The notes under the pieces were generated by a model, which was not told the DNA's origin, did not search any database, and worked only from the letters and a program-made list of their open reading frames with translations. Source: Alteribacillus sp. YIM 98480 (GTDB lineage: Bacteria > Bacillota > Bacilli > Bacillales > Marinococcaceae). From it: 64,000 nt of DNA. Positions 32,942 through 42,165 of this stretch are shown piece after piece. The translations under genes and the position numbers were made by a program. The DNA lies in contig NZ_VTOK01000015.1 of the NCBI RefSeq assembly GCF_009765375.1, positions 1-64,000 on the forward strand, in the 5' to 3' direction. Each line of letters opens with the position of its first letter. The first letter of the stretch is position 1.

Positions 32942-33364
32942 ATGACAGAAGATTTTTATGAGGATAAACGGACTGACCACTTATTACGGTATTTGGTGCG
33001 CCTTGCGGACAATGGCGCGGAAATGGATGTGACGTTGAATGTAAGCGGAACAACGATTACAGGCACCCTGATTGGGAATGTTACTTATTTAGATGAGATC
33101 CAACGCTACCTGCACACGAACCATGGTGATTTAAAAGAAAAAATGCTCACTTTTTTTGAAAAAACAGCTGATAAATTTCAAAAACATACCGATCAAGATG
33201 AGTACGAAAGCGGTTATATTCACCTTCGTGATGCTAAAATATTAGAAGAACACGGGGAAAAAGAGTTTGCCGGCAACCTATGGCGCGGAAAATTAGCTGA
33301 TGTGAACGGGTTCAGTTTTGGAGCAATTCGGGTAAAAAACTCCGAACGCAGCCGGTTTGAATAA
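32942..33364 (+). CDS. GvpU-like protein
   Basis: A 140-residue soluble protein. DVTLNVSGTTITGTLIG near residue 30 and the ending NLWRGKLADVNGFSFGAI match the gas-vesicle accessory protein GvpU of Bacillus, as I remember it. No gas-vesicle genes (gvpA, gvpF, gvpN) are nearby; GvpU-like proteins also exist alone, and the function here is unknown. The ATG at 32942 is preferred to a GTG three codons upstream because GGAAAGGGTG then serves as the ribosome site. Confidence 0.75.
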   Translation: MTEDFYEDKRTDHLLRYLVRLADNGAEMDVTLNVSGTTITGTLIGNVTYLDEIQRYLHTNHGDLKEKMLTFFEKTADKFQKHTDQDEYESGYIHLRDAKILEEHGEKEFAGNLWRGKLADVNGFSFGAIRVKNSERSRFE

Positions 33365-33440
33365 GAATAAATAGCGGCCTGTCGTTCGTTTACCGATTGT
33401 TTCTAAACACTCATGCTGACTTTTTCGGAAAATGGTGACC

Positions 33441-33470
33441 AGCCGGAGGTTACAGCACTCCGGCTGTTCC
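33441..33470. terminator. bidirectional terminator between gvpU-like gene and nadA
   Basis: AGCCGGAG and CTCCGGCT pair with a 9-base loop between two convergent genes. The T tracts are poor. Confidence 0.6.
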
Positions 33471-33483
33471 TACCATCAATCTT

Positions 33484-34581
33484 TTATCGTTGAAGCATTC
33501 TTTCAAGCGCGGATAACGCCTGGCGTTTTGTTTTTTCATCTACTTCGATTATATGATGAGGGTTTTCGTCGATAATGCTTTCTAATGACCAAAGCAAATG
33601 CGGAAGATCAATTCGGTTCATCGTAAGGCACGGGCACATATTTGGATTTAAGGAGAAAACAGTTTTGTCTGTTTCTTCTTGGGCAAGACGATTGACAAGG
33701 TTCATTTCTGTTCCGACTGCCCATTTGGTTCCGCTTGGAGCGCTTTGAATCGTTTTGATAATTTTGTTCGTTGAACCTGCATCATCAGCTGCTTGCACGA
33801 CATCAAACGTACATTCCGGATGAACAATAATATTCACGTCTTGATGTTCTCGGCGTACGCTATCGACATTTTCCATCGTAAACTTTTCATGCACGGAACA
33901 ATGGCCTTTCCAAAGAATCATTCGTATATCTTCCAGGTTTCCTTCATACTCTAATTTATTATTTATAGGGTCCCAAACAGCCATTTTTTCTAATGGGATG
34001 CCTAAATCATAAGCCGTATTGCGGCCAAGATGCTGATCTGGCAAAAACAAAATCCGCTCTTTTTGAGCAAAAGCCCATTGCAGCATATCGCTCGCATTCG
34101 ATGACGTTAACGTCGCTCCTTCATGTGCACCGCAAAATGCTTTGATTGCAGCCGTGCTGTTCACATAAGTCAGCGGGATCATCGTATCCCCTAATTTCTG
34201 CTGCAGCACTTCCCATGCCGTCTCGACCTGGTTTATATCGGCCATGTCTGCCATCGAGCAGCCAGCTCGTAAATCCGGCAGCAGCACCGTCTGATGGTCT
34301 TCTGACAAAATGTCAGCCGTTTCTGCCATAAAATGAACGCCGCAGAAAACGATGTATTCCGCCTCTTTATTTGCCGCTGCCGTTTTAGCTAGCTGCAGTG
34401 AATCTCCTGTATCATCGGCAAATTGAATTACTTCATCTTTTTGATAATAATGCCCAGGCATAAACAAACGTGTACCAAGCTCTCTTTTGATCTCACGCAC
34501 CCGGTCTTCCATCTGCTTTTCACTCAGCGTTCGTATATGTTCTGGGAGCGTATGGGCCTGAAAACTTTCTAACACTTTCAT
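33484..34581 (-). CDS. nadA: quinolinate synthase A
   Basis: Condenses iminoaspartate with dihydroxyacetone phosphate to quinolinate using a [4Fe-4S] cluster. The 365-residue length fits the Bacillus type. The three cluster cysteines are visible in [20 protein letters not shown] and [13 protein letters not shown], with the family motif [14 protein letters not shown] near the N terminus. It is the last gene of nadB-nadC-nadA. The divergent nadS gene would supply sulfur for the cluster. A NiaR-type operator precedes nadB. Confidence 0.95.
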   Translation of the reverse strand: MKVLESFQAHTLPEHIRTLSEKQMEDRVREIKRELGTRLFMPGHYYQKDEVIQFADDTGDSLQLAKTAAANKEAEYIVFCGVHFMAETADILSEDHQTVLLPDLRAGCSMADMADINQVETAWEVLQQKLGDTMIPLTYVNSTAAIKAFCGAHEGATLTSSNASDMLQWAFAQKERILFLPDQHLGRNTAYDLGIPLEKMAVWDPINNKLEYEGNLEDIRMILWKGHCSVHEKFTMENVDSVRREHQDVNIIVHPECTFDVVQAADDAGSTNKIIKTIQSAPSGTKWAVGTEMNLVNRLAQEETDKTVFSLNPNMCPCLTMNRIDLPHLLWSLESIIDENPHHIIEVDEKTKRQALSALERMLQR

Positions 34582-34608
34582 CGTCGCACTTCCTTTCTAA
34601 GAAAATGA

Positions 34609-35436
34609 TTATATAAGAAAACTAAGATCGCACGCTGTCACCGAGTGTGTAAGACAGCCAAGCGAAATGTAATCCACCCCGCAGTTTCGGTAGTCTGCTA
34701 TATTATCGAGCGATATGCTGCCAGAAGCCTCTGTTTGAATAAAAGAGGGAACAAGTGATACATATTCTTTGATTTGATCAGGAGTGCAATTATCGAACAT
34801 AATAACGTCTGCTTTAGCAGCAACGGCTTCTTTTACTTCTTCAGCATTTGTCGTTTCCACCTCGATTTTGATCATGTGACCAGCATAATGTTTTACGTTT
34901 TCCACCGCTTTTGTAATACTGCCCGCTGCAGCAATGTGGTTATCTTTAATCATCACAGCGTCGTAAAGACCAAATCGGTGGTTGCTTCCGCCTCCGCAAG
35001 CAACAGCATATTTATCAAACATACGCAGACCTGGCATTGTTTTTCTCGTATCGCAAATGGCGATAGAAGGATCATCAAGGATATGTGCGGCTTTTTTAGT
35101 CATTGTAGTAATCCCGCTCATTCGCTGTATCATGTTTAAAAGCACTCTTTCCCCGCTTAAAACCGCTCTTGTTGGCCCTTGAATATCAGCGATCACCTCA
35201 CCAGGTGCCATATTTTCTCCTTCTTGTTTGTACATCTGCACCTCAATGCTGCCATCAAGAAGCGCCAACCCTTCCTTTAACACCATTCCTCCTGAAAAAC
35301 TGCCCGTACTTTTTGCAATCAGCTGCCCTTTCGTTTTCTCATGCGCAGAAAAAATAGCATTCGTCGTTACATCTTCGGTGCCAATGTCTTCTATCAAAAA
35401 TTCTTCCAGTTTCTTTTTAAGGTGTAATGTATTCAT
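34609..35436 (-). CDS. nadC: nicotinate-nucleotide pyrophosphorylase (quinolinate phosphoribosyltransferase)
   Basis: Converts quinolinate and PRPP to nicotinate mononucleotide and CO2. The 275 residues include EDIGTEDVTTNAI near the start, the substrate-binding RMSGITT and DTRKTMPGLR, then GGGSNHRFGLYDAVMIKDNHI, and the C-terminal EASGSI and YISLGCLTHS. It overlaps the end of nadB by 20 bases and is 27 bases before nadA, so the three genes form one operon. Confidence 0.95.
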   Translation of the reverse strand: MNTLHLKKKLEEFLIEDIGTEDVTTNAIFSAHEKTKGQLIAKSTGSFSGGMVLKEGLALLDGSIEVQMYKQEGENMAPGEVIADIQGPTRAVLSGERVLLNMIQRMSGITTMTKKAAHILDDPSIAICDTRKTMPGLRMFDKYAVACGGGSNHRFGLYDAVMIKDNHIAAAGSITKAVENVKHYAGHMIKIEVETTNAEEVKEAVAAKADVIMFDNCTPDQIKEYVSLVPSFIQTEASGSISLDNIADYRNCGVDYISLGCLTHSVTACDLSFLI

Positions 35437-37015
35437 GCAAAGCTTCCCTTTCTGTATTCGTTTTTACGATAGGGGCACGTTCTTTTTTGTTCCAATAAAT
35501 AGAGCATCTTGCCCATTCTATCCTTTCGTGCTCATAATCTGTACGAAGGTGAGCCCCCCGGGATTCTGTTCTAATCAGTGCTGCATTTGTGACCATCCAA
35601 GCTGCAGCAAGCAGATTTTTCACAGCAAGCTGTTGTTTGCTTAACTGAGACGAAGCAGGACTGAAAATAAAAGCAGTATACCTGCTTAACCACTTTTTCA
35701 TTGAGAGCAGATGGTGTTGTTCTTTTACAATGCCAGCCCAGCCATCCATTCTTTTTTGCAGCTCTTGAAGGACTGGTATGTCTTCTATATACGAAGAATC
35801 ATCCCATGTTGTTGGAAGCCTTCGTTTTTTTGAAGTCACAACTTGTGTGGCAAGATGTTTAGAAAGAAGAAGCGCTCCGGCTGCTCCTTCAAGCAGTGAA
35901 TTGCTTGCCAGCCGATTGGCCCCGTGCATACCTGTGCATGCGGTTTCTCCAATTGCATAAAGCCCCTTTTTGTTCGTTTGACCGTATTCATTGGTCTCGA
36001 TGCCGCCCATCATAAAGTGAGCACCAGGCCTTACAGGCAGCAGCCCCTTATCAAGGTCAATATGATGCGCGCGCAGCCTCGATGTTATAGACGGAAATTT
36101 TTGTTCAAACTGAGGGATTTGTTTGATAGAAAGGTAGACTTCTCCTCCGGCTCTCCACGTTTCATGCACCACTTTTGCCACCACCGACCGAGGCGCTAAA
36201 TCTTTCAGCTCATGTTTTCCTTCCATAATTGACTGATGGTGTTCATCGACAAGGATGCCCCCTTCTCCTCTGATTGCTTCAGAGAGCAGACCGGCTCCTT
36301 TTCCATCTGCGTAAAGCATGGTCGGATGAAATTGCATAAATTCCATATCGACAAGTCTTACACCCGCGCGATACGCCATCGCCAACCCGTCGCCGGTGGA
36401 TTCTTCAGCATTAGAAGTAATCGAATAAAGCTGGCCGCATCCTCCGGTGGCAAGCACGGTCGCGTTTGAAAAAATCGTACACCTTGTTCCGTCTTGACTG
36501 TTTCCTCTTAGTCCAATGCATTCGTCATCATCTATTAGTAAGTCATACGCTAAAAAATGTTCCACAACATGTATATTTTCTTTTACTTGCTGTTTTAGTT
36601 GTTTCATAACGTGATAACCAGTAGCATCTCCCCCGGCATGGAAAATCCGGCGGCAGCTGTGAGCTCCTTCTTTTGCTAAGAGATAATCACCCTGCTTGTT
36701 TTTATCAAAAAGGACACCGTTCGAAAAAAGAAATTCCATCACTTGAGGAGACTGTTCGATTAATTTTTTGACAATTTGTTGATTGTTATAGCTGTGCCCT
36801 GCTTTTATCGTATCCTGCATGTGTATAGCAGTACTGTCGTTATTTCCGAGTGCTGCAGCAATCCCGCCTTGTGCCCTGTTGGAATTCCCCGTTCCAAGCG
36901 AACCTTTTGTTACTAGCGTGACTTCTCTATGTTTGGATAACTCAAGCGCTGCCATTAACCCTGCTATTCCGCTTCCTACGATGAGAATGTCTGTGGTGAT
37001 CCTTTTTTCTTTCAT
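35417..37015 (-). CDS. nadB: L-aspartate oxidase
   Basis: FAD enzyme that oxidises L-aspartate to iminoaspartate, the first step of de novo NAD synthesis. The 532-residue protein has the dinucleotide motif DILIVGSGIAGLMAALEL near residue 8, the RAQGGIAAAL loop, the EFMQFHPTMLY block and the C-terminal GANRLASNSLLEG motif. I place the start at ATG 37015 with AAAGGAG 6 bases upstream; the frame is open 45 codons further but includes the operator region. First gene of the operon; repression by NiaR with nicotinate is likely. Confidence 0.94.
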   Translation of the reverse strand: MKEKRITTDILIVGSGIAGLMAALELSKHREVTLVTKGSLGTGNSNRAQGGIAAALGNNDSTAIHMQDTIKAGHSYNNQQIVKKLIEQSPQVMEFLFSNGVLFDKNKQGDYLLAKEGAHSCRRIFHAGGDATGYHVMKQLKQQVKENIHVVEHFLAYDLLIDDDECIGLRGNSQDGTRCTIFSNATVLATGGCGQLYSITSNAEESTGDGLAMAYRAGVRLVDMEFMQFHPTMLYADGKGAGLLSEAIRGEGGILVDEHHQSIMEGKHELKDLAPRSVVAKVVHETWRAGGEVYLSIKQIPQFEQKFPSITSRLRAHHIDLDKGLLPVRPGAHFMMGGIETNEYGQTNKKGLYAIGETACTGMHGANRLASNSLLEGAAGALLLSKHLATQVVTSKKRRLPTTWDDSSYIEDIPVLQELQKRMDGWAGIVKEQHHLLSMKKWLSRYTAFIFSPASSQLSKQQLAVKNLLAAAWMVTNAALIRTESRGAHLRTDYEHERIEWARCSIYWNKKERAPIVKTNTEREALHEYITP

Positions 37016-37035
37016 GACTACTCCTTTATCTTTAC

Positions 37036-37051
37036 ATGTGTCTTGACACAT
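37036..37051. promoter_or_regulatory. NiaR (YrxA)-type operator
   Basis: Perfect inverted repeat ATGTGTC-TT-GACACAT in the nadB-nadS divergent region. The core resembles the TGTCTTGACA sequence known from Bacillus nad regulation. Its place just upstream of the nadB ribosome binding site fits repression of nadBCA. Confidence 0.7.
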
Positions 37052-37241
37052 ATATTTACATAAATTTAAACTAGTAGCAACCACTCTTTGCAAAAAAATT
37101 CGTATGAATGTGAAATATTGAGCGAGTGCCAGGCCCTTTAGAGAGCACAAATATCTATAAGGAATACACTAGAACCCGCAATAGAACAGGAAACTGCTCC
37201 GTAGAACGGGCCGACTTTTTTCCAAAAGGAGAGGATGGATC

Positions 37242-38378
37242 TTGATTTATTTGGATCATTGTGCAACTACACCTATGAGTGAAGAGGCGGGGCAAACGTA
37301 TATAAAAACGTCGCAGTCGTTTTATGGAAATGAACAAAGTTTACATGACGCTGGTGACGCTGCTGGACAATTGCTTGATCATTGTAAGAAAGAACTTGCG
37401 AGCATGTTGAATGGAGAAGCGTCTGGATTTTATTTTACGAGCGGAGGGTCTGACAGCAATATTACAGCTCTCTTAAGCCTTGCCTATGGAAATCAGGGAC
37501 GAGGCACTCATATCATCACCTCTCCCCTTGAACATCCTTCTGTTTATCAGGCGTTAGAAAAGCTGAAGTCTGAAGGGTTTGAGGTCGAGGAAACGGCTGT
37601 ACAGCCTAACGGTCAAATTTCGCTTGCTTCCTTAAAAGAATTAATTCGGGAGGACACGATTTTAGTAACGATCTGCCATGCAAGCAGCGAAACCGGTGTG
37701 ATTCAGCCGATTGAAGACATTGGCTTCCTTGCGCAAGAACAGGGTATATTATTCCATTGTGACGCGGTCCAAACTTTTGCGAAAATACCTATCGATATAA
37801 AAAAGAGCGGCATTAGCGCCCTATCAATGTCGGCTCATAAAGTGTACGGACCGAAAAACACCGGAGCCTGCTATATCGACCCTTCTGCAGCATGGAAAAG
37901 TATGTACCCCGGCGTCGTCCATCAACACGGGATTAAACCAGGCACCATAGATGTACCCGGAATTGCTGCCTTTACAACTGCTGCCTTAAACTTGTATGAA
38001 AAAAGAGAGCAAGTAACAGCAGCTTGGCGCCAGATGCAGAGCTGGTTTTTAAAACAGTTAAACGACGATGTTTTTTCTCTCATTGGAGACAAAAAGAAGC
38101 GCCTCCCCCACCACCTGGCTTTGCGGGCACATAGACGGGAAGGCCAGTGGGTCATGTTAGAGTGCAACCGGAAAAACATCGCCATTTCTTCAGGGAGCGC
38201 CTGCAAAACCTCTTACTCAGATCCGCCGAAAAGTCTTATAGCCATGGGCTGCAGTCCCGAAGAAGCGCACGGTTTATTTCGGATTAGTTTTGGCGTGGAT
38301 ACGACCTATGAAGAACTCGCAGCTGTGGCAGAAACATTAAATGAACTGGCTGTAAGCAGCGTGAACGTTCAAGTGTAG
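37242..38378 (+). CDS. nadS: NifS-type cysteine desulfurase for NAD synthesis
   Basis: A PLP-dependent desulfurase of 378 residues. It shows YLDHCATTPMSEEA at the start, the PLP lysine in SMSAHKVYGPKNTG and the catalytic cysteine in SSGSACKTSYSDPP. Divergent placement opposite nadBCA, as in B. subtilis, indicates that it delivers sulfur for the NadA cluster. Translation starts at TTG 37242, with AAAGGAGAGG upstream. The regulator gene niaR/yrxA, often adjacent in Bacillus, is not in this interval. Confidence 0.92.
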   Translation: MIYLDHCATTPMSEEAGQTYIKTSQSFYGNEQSLHDAGDAAGQLLDHCKKELASMLNGEASGFYFTSGGSDSNITALLSLAYGNQGRGTHIITSPLEHPSVYQALEKLKSEGFEVEETAVQPNGQISLASLKELIREDTILVTICHASSETGVIQPIEDIGFLAQEQGILFHCDAVQTFAKIPIDIKKSGISALSMSAHKVYGPKNTGACYIDPSAAWKSMYPGVVHQHGIKPGTIDVPGIAAFTTAALNLYEKREQVTAAWRQMQSWFLKQLNDDVFSLIGDKKKRLPHHLALRAHRREGQWVMLECNRKNIAISSGSACKTSYSDPPKSLIAMGCSPEEAHGLFRISFGVDTTYEELAAVAETLNELAVSSVNVQV

Positions 38379-38554
38379 CTGCAGAAAAGGTATGTAATCT
38401 TAAGCGAATCTGCGCAGCAGCAATGTGTTTGGACAAATCAAGCACGGTTTTGAATCATGTTCACGGGAAAATGCGCTGTGCTTTTTCCTGTATGTGATTA
38501 CACTTTTTCTTTTTATAAGTAAGGCTTCGTTTTATGAAATGTGAACCCGGTTTT

Positions 38555-39200
38555 ATCACTTATGATCCGACTTCTTGGCATTATGAGCCAACTAGCTGCG
38601 TTACGCGCTGCTCTCGATTACGATGCTTTTTTACATGGTTATGATACAGTCCCGATGAATTTTGGGCTGCCTTTCCTTGTTTTTGATCCTGCTTTTTCCT
38701 TTTATGAGACAGTTCGCAGCGTTTTTCGATTTATGAACACATTTTTTATCACTTATGAGCCCACTTCTAAACATTATGAGCTAACTAGCTGCGTTACGCG
38801 CTGCTCTCGATTACGATGCTTTTTTGCATGATTATGAGGCAGTCCCGATGAATTTTGAGCTGTCTTTCCTTGTTTTTGATCCTGCTTTTTCCTTTTATGA
38901 GACAGTTCGCAGCGTTTTTCGATTTATGAACACATTTTTTATCACTTATGAGCCCACTTCTCAATATTATGAGCCAACTGGCTGTGTTACGCGCTGCTCT
39001 CGATTACGATGCTTTTTTGCATGATTATGAGGCAATCCCGATGAATTTTGAGCTGCTTTTCCTTGTTTTTGAAGCTGCTTTTTCCTTTTATGAACCAGAT
39101 CACAGCGCTTGTCGATTTATGAACACATTTTTTATCACTTATGAGCCCACTTTTCAATATTATGAGCCAACTGGCTGTGTTACGCGCTGCTCTCGATTAT
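38555..39200. repeat. tandem 193-bp repeat with internal 21-bp periodicity (TTATGA core)
   Basis: The phrase ATCACTTATGA recurs at 38555, 38748, 38941 and 39134, giving three complete 193-bp units and a partial fourth. Inside a unit the core TTATGA, often followed by GCC or a variant, recurs at 21-base steps, for example 38560 and 38581, then 38618, 38639 and 38702 with degenerate cores between. Stops and frame changes make it unlikely to be coding. It lies between nadS and ilvE. Confidence 0.88.
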
Positions 39201-39279
39201 GCTGCTTTTACATTCATTACTACAGATCAAGTCTATATTTATGAGTAAAAACAATGCATTCAGCAGAAAATGAACATAG

Positions 39280-39297
39280 TAATCAAACGTTTGATTA
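39280..39297. promoter_or_regulatory. perfect 18-bp palindrome upstream of ilvE
   Basis: TAATCAAACGTTTGATTA is a perfect palindrome of the size bound by TetR-type dimers. It lies about 180 bases before ilvE. No regulator gene is adjacent, so the binding protein is unknown. Confidence 0.5.
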
Positions 39298-39477
39298 AGG
39301 TGCATGTTCTGCTTATGCCGACTCACCATATGTGATTTCTCCACTAATTTACAGAGCCTGGCCCCGGCTCTTGTAACATTTCTTCTCATTTCCAAAACAC
39401 AAATACTGAAAAATAAGCGCATTTCGAGTAAACTAATAAGAAGAAGAAATCTTTCAGTTTAGAAGAAAGAGGGATAA

Positions 39478-40566
39478 ATGATGGCATTAGACTTAACAAT
39501 TCACCAAGCTCCAACGAAGAAAGAAAAACCCGATTACGATAATTTAAGTTTTGGCAAACATTTTACAGATCATATGTTTGTCATGGATTATAGTACAGAA
39601 AAAGGCTGGTATGATGCGCGTATTACTCCTTATGAACCGCTATTAATGGATCCGTCTTCACTCGTCTTTCATTATGGCCAGTCCGTATTCGAAGGGCTGA
39701 AAGCTTACAACTCTGGGGAGGAAGTACTCTTATTCCGTCCGGAAAAAAACTTTCACCGCTTAAATAAATCAAATGAACGGATGAACATCCCTCAGATTGA
39801 TGTGAGATTTATGGTAGATGCCTTAAAGCAGTTAATACATATAGACCGCGATTGGATTCCCACACAGGAAGGTCAGTCACTCTATATTAGACCATTTATT
39901 ATTGCTACCGAGCCGGCATTGAGTGTAAAACCATCCGCTCAGTATAAGCTGATGATCATTCTTTCTCCGGTTGGTGCTTATTATTCCAACTCTGACCAAA
40001 TGAGCCCGGTTAAAATTTATGTGGAAGATGAATATGTTCGTTCGGTAAAAGGCGGGGTCGGTTTTACGAAAACGTCTGGTAACTATGCTGCAAGCTTAAA
40101 AGCGCAGACAAAAGCGACCGAACTTGGATACGATCAAGTACTCTGGCTGGATGCACTTGAAAAAAAATACGTAGAAGAAGTCGGGAGCATGAATATCTTT
40201 TTCAAAATAAACGGAGAGATTATTACACCAGCTTTAAATGGCAGTATTCTTGAGGGCATCACCCGTGACTCTGTTATCGAACTTCTCCGTTATTGGGGAT
40301 ACACTGTAAATCAACGCCGCATTTCTATTGATGAAGTGTATAATGCTCAAAAGGACGGGACACTTGAAGAAGTGTTTGGAACTGGCACCGCTGCTGTCAT
40401 TTCTCCAGTAGGCATTCTAAAATGGAAAGACGAAGAACTTGTCGTCAACAACAATGAAACAGGAGAACTTTCTCTTGATCTTTACCAAACCATTGCTGGG
40501 ATTCAAACTGGAAATAAAGAAGATAAACTTGGCTGGACGGTTCCATTAGAAGTAAAACAGGCCTAA
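39478..40566 (+). CDS. ilvE: branched-chain amino acid aminotransferase
   Basis: A fold-type IV PLP aminotransferase of 362 residues that interconverts leucine, isoleucine and valine with their 2-oxoacids. Features: [17 protein letters not shown] near residue 60, [12 protein letters not shown], the PLP lysine in [15 protein letters not shown] near residue 200, [11 protein letters not shown], and [13 protein letters not shown]. Length and the N-terminal extension match the eukaryote-like BcaT type II group found in Bacillus (YwaA). A single gene with its own terminator. No T-box leader is visible upstream. Confidence 0.93.
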   Translation: MMALDLTIHQAPTKKEKPDYDNLSFGKHFTDHMFVMDYSTEKGWYDARITPYEPLLMDPSSLVFHYGQSVFEGLKAYNSGEEVLLFRPEKNFHRLNKSNERMNIPQIDVRFMVDALKQLIHIDRDWIPTQEGQSLYIRPFIIATEPALSVKPSAQYKLMIILSPVGAYYSNSDQMSPVKIYVEDEYVRSVKGGVGFTKTSGNYAASLKAQTKATELGYDQVLWLDALEKKYVEEVGSMNIFFKINGEIITPALNGSILEGITRDSVIELLRYWGYTVNQRRISIDEVYNAQKDGTLEEVFGTGTAAVISPVGILKWKDEELVVNNNETGELSLDLYQTIAGIQTGNKEDKLGWTVPLEVKQA

Positions 40567-40646
40567 TACGAAGTGCGCCGTGAATATACACTGTTATCAT
40601 GTGCTCCAAGTGATTTGTTTGAAGTATTCATTACGAGTTAATAGCA

Positions 40647-40698
40647 CAGAACGGTTAGAGATTCATTACATACTATGAATCTCAGCCGTTCTGTTTTT
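40647..40698 (+). terminator. intrinsic terminator of ilvE
   Basis: Two stacked stems: CAGAACGG/CCGTTCTG outside and GAGATTCAT/ATGAATCTC inside, followed by TTTTTG. Confidence 0.9.
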
Positions 40699-40790
40699 GC
40701 TCTTTAGAAATGTTTACTTTGTTTCAAAGTATAAGCAAAACTATGACTTCCGCCAATTTGGACTTGAACAACTAGCAGGAGGTGATGTGT

Positions 40791-41027
40791 GTGCAGCCGC
40801 AAAAAAACGCTGGGTTAGCTGCTGTGCTGAGCGCCGTATGGTCTGGGCTCGGTCAGATTTATAATGGACAAATTGCAAAAGGTATTATTTTAATGATTAT
40901 ACAGTTTATTAATTCGCTCTTATTTTTTGTCTTAATTGGTTTTATAACGTATCCGATTGTTTGGATTTACGGGATGGTGGATGCTTACAAACAAGCAGAA
41001 AAGTATAATCGAAACAACGCCCTTTAA
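40791..41027 (+). CDS. small TM2-like membrane protein
   Basis: About 78 residues with two membrane helices (VLSAVWSGLGQIYNGQIAKGIILMIIQFI and LLFFVLIGFITYPIVWIYGMVDAY). The pattern SGLGQIYNGQ...KG, then a second helix ending D-x-Y, is typical of TM2-type proteins of unknown function. The best start is GTG 40791, 8 bases from AGGAGG; a GTG at 40782 and an ATG at 40785 are also in frame. It shares a bidirectional terminator with the next gene. Confidence 0.78.
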   Translation: MQPQKNAGLAAVLSAVWSGLGQIYNGQIAKGIILMIIQFINSLLFFVLIGFITYPIVWIYGMVDAYKQAEKYNRNNAL

Positions 41028-41040
41028 CTTCCAAATGACA

Positions 41041-41081
41041 AAAACGGCTCCTCTGTTTCTCCTAGAGAAGAGCCGTTTTTT
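41041..41081. terminator. bidirectional intrinsic terminator
   Basis: AAAACGGCTC and GAGCCGTTTT form a 10-bp stem, with A and T runs on both sides serving both convergent genes. Confidence 0.9.
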
Positions 41082-41083
41082 CT

Positions 41084-42061
41084 TTATGAAGAAAAAATCT
41101 GTTTGTTGATGAGGTTTGGCGGACGTTGTCCTTCTAGGACCGCGTCCACGTTTTCAGCAGCCAGCAAAGACATCCGGTCTTCTGTCTCTGCTGTCGCTGA
41201 GCCAAGATGCGGGGTGGTCACGACGTGCTCCAATTTTAAAAGCGGGTGATTAGAGGACACAGGTTCTTCTTGAAAAACATCTAGAGCAGCTGCCCGTATT
41301 TCCCCATTTTCCAGTGCTTCGACTAATGCCGTTTCATCTACTGTATGCCCGCGTGATCCATTTACGAAAACGGCACTTTTTTTCATCCGTTTAAACTGTT
41401 CGGCCCCCATTAAATAGCGGGTTTCCGGAGTTAACGGCGTCATTAAACAGACATAATCCGATGCTTCGAGCAGTTGATCGAGGCTGCGGTATTCTGCTGC
41501 GAATTTTTCTTCTAACCCTGGTTTACGGGAGCGATTGTGATAAAGAATATTCATATCAAAACCAAAATGAGCCCGTTTTGCTATCACTTCGCCAATTCTG
41601 CCCATCCCGATTATCCCTAATGTTTTATGATGCACATCCACACCGAATCTCGTCTCAGGCAGCAGGCCTTTCCACTCTCCCTGTTTAACGTATTGATCTA
41701 ATTCGGGAATGCGGCGGGCCGCTGCAAGCAGCAGTCCAAAAATGGCATCAGCTGTCGTGTCGTTGAGCACATCTGGTGTATTGGTCGCAGCAATCCCGCG
41801 CTTCGTTAACTCTTCTATATCGAGGTTATCGTATCCAACCGAGACATTGCTGACCACTTTTAAGTGTGGTGCATGATCGAGTAGGTCTTTTCCTACTTCG
41901 AGTTCGCCAACAATAAAAGCAGATGCTTCACTAATTGCCTGTTTGAATGCTTCATTGGAGAGGTCTTCTTCGTTATTAAAATGGCTCACTTCATATTTTT
42001 CACTCAGCTTGTTTCTTGCCTTTTCTCTGACACGGCCGTACGCAACTATTTTGGGTCTCAT
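41084..42061 (-). CDS. D-isomer-specific 2-hydroxyacid dehydrogenase (second paralogue)
   Basis: A 325-residue reductase of glyoxylate/hydroxypyruvate-type 2-oxoacids. Cofactor motif LGIIGMGRIGEVIAKRA, then Arg in VNGSRGHTVDE, Glu in FQEEPVSSNHP and His in TPHLGSAT. It keeps the usual TNTPDVLNDTTADAIFGLLLAAARR segment that its paralogue at 25756 has altered. The start is ATG 42061, 6 bases after GGGAGG-type sequence; six upstream codons are probably untranslated. Confidence 0.9.
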   Translation of the reverse strand: MRPKIVAYGRVREKARNKLSEKYEVSHFNNEEDLSNEAFKQAISEASAFIVGELEVGKDLLDHAPHLKVVSNVSVGYDNLDIEELTKRGIAATNTPDVLNDTTADAIFGLLLAAARRIPELDQYVKQGEWKGLLPETRFGVDVHHKTLGIIGMGRIGEVIAKRAHFGFDMNILYHNRSRKPGLEEKFAAEYRSLDQLLEASDYVCLMTPLTPETRYLMGAEQFKRMKKSAVFVNGSRGHTVDETALVEALENGEIRAAALDVFQEEPVSSNHPLLKLEHVVTTPHLGSATAETEDRMSLLAAENVDAVLEGQRPPNLINKQIFSS

Positions 42062-42165
42062 GTTATGCCTCCCTTCCATTTTGGCTTTTTAGCTCTTTTA
42101 GAATTGGATTCAGCGCTTTGGATACTCGTTTTCAAACCTAGTTTTTTGAAACCATGATCCAGGCA

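Noticed and set aside
36720-37150. Extended N terminus of nadB (45 more codons)
   Set aside because: It would run through the NiaR operator, and the ATG at 37015 has a well-placed AAAGGAG.
38541-39244. Repeated frames reading FITYEPTS-type peptides
   Set aside because: The 193-bp unit is not a multiple of three, so frames shift between units; no ribosome site. Treated as DNA repeat.
39234-39477. Possible T-box or other amino-acid riboswitch before ilvE
   Set aside because: No T-box sequence or specifier-loop arrangement found; only a short GC-rich hairpin and the palindrome are present.
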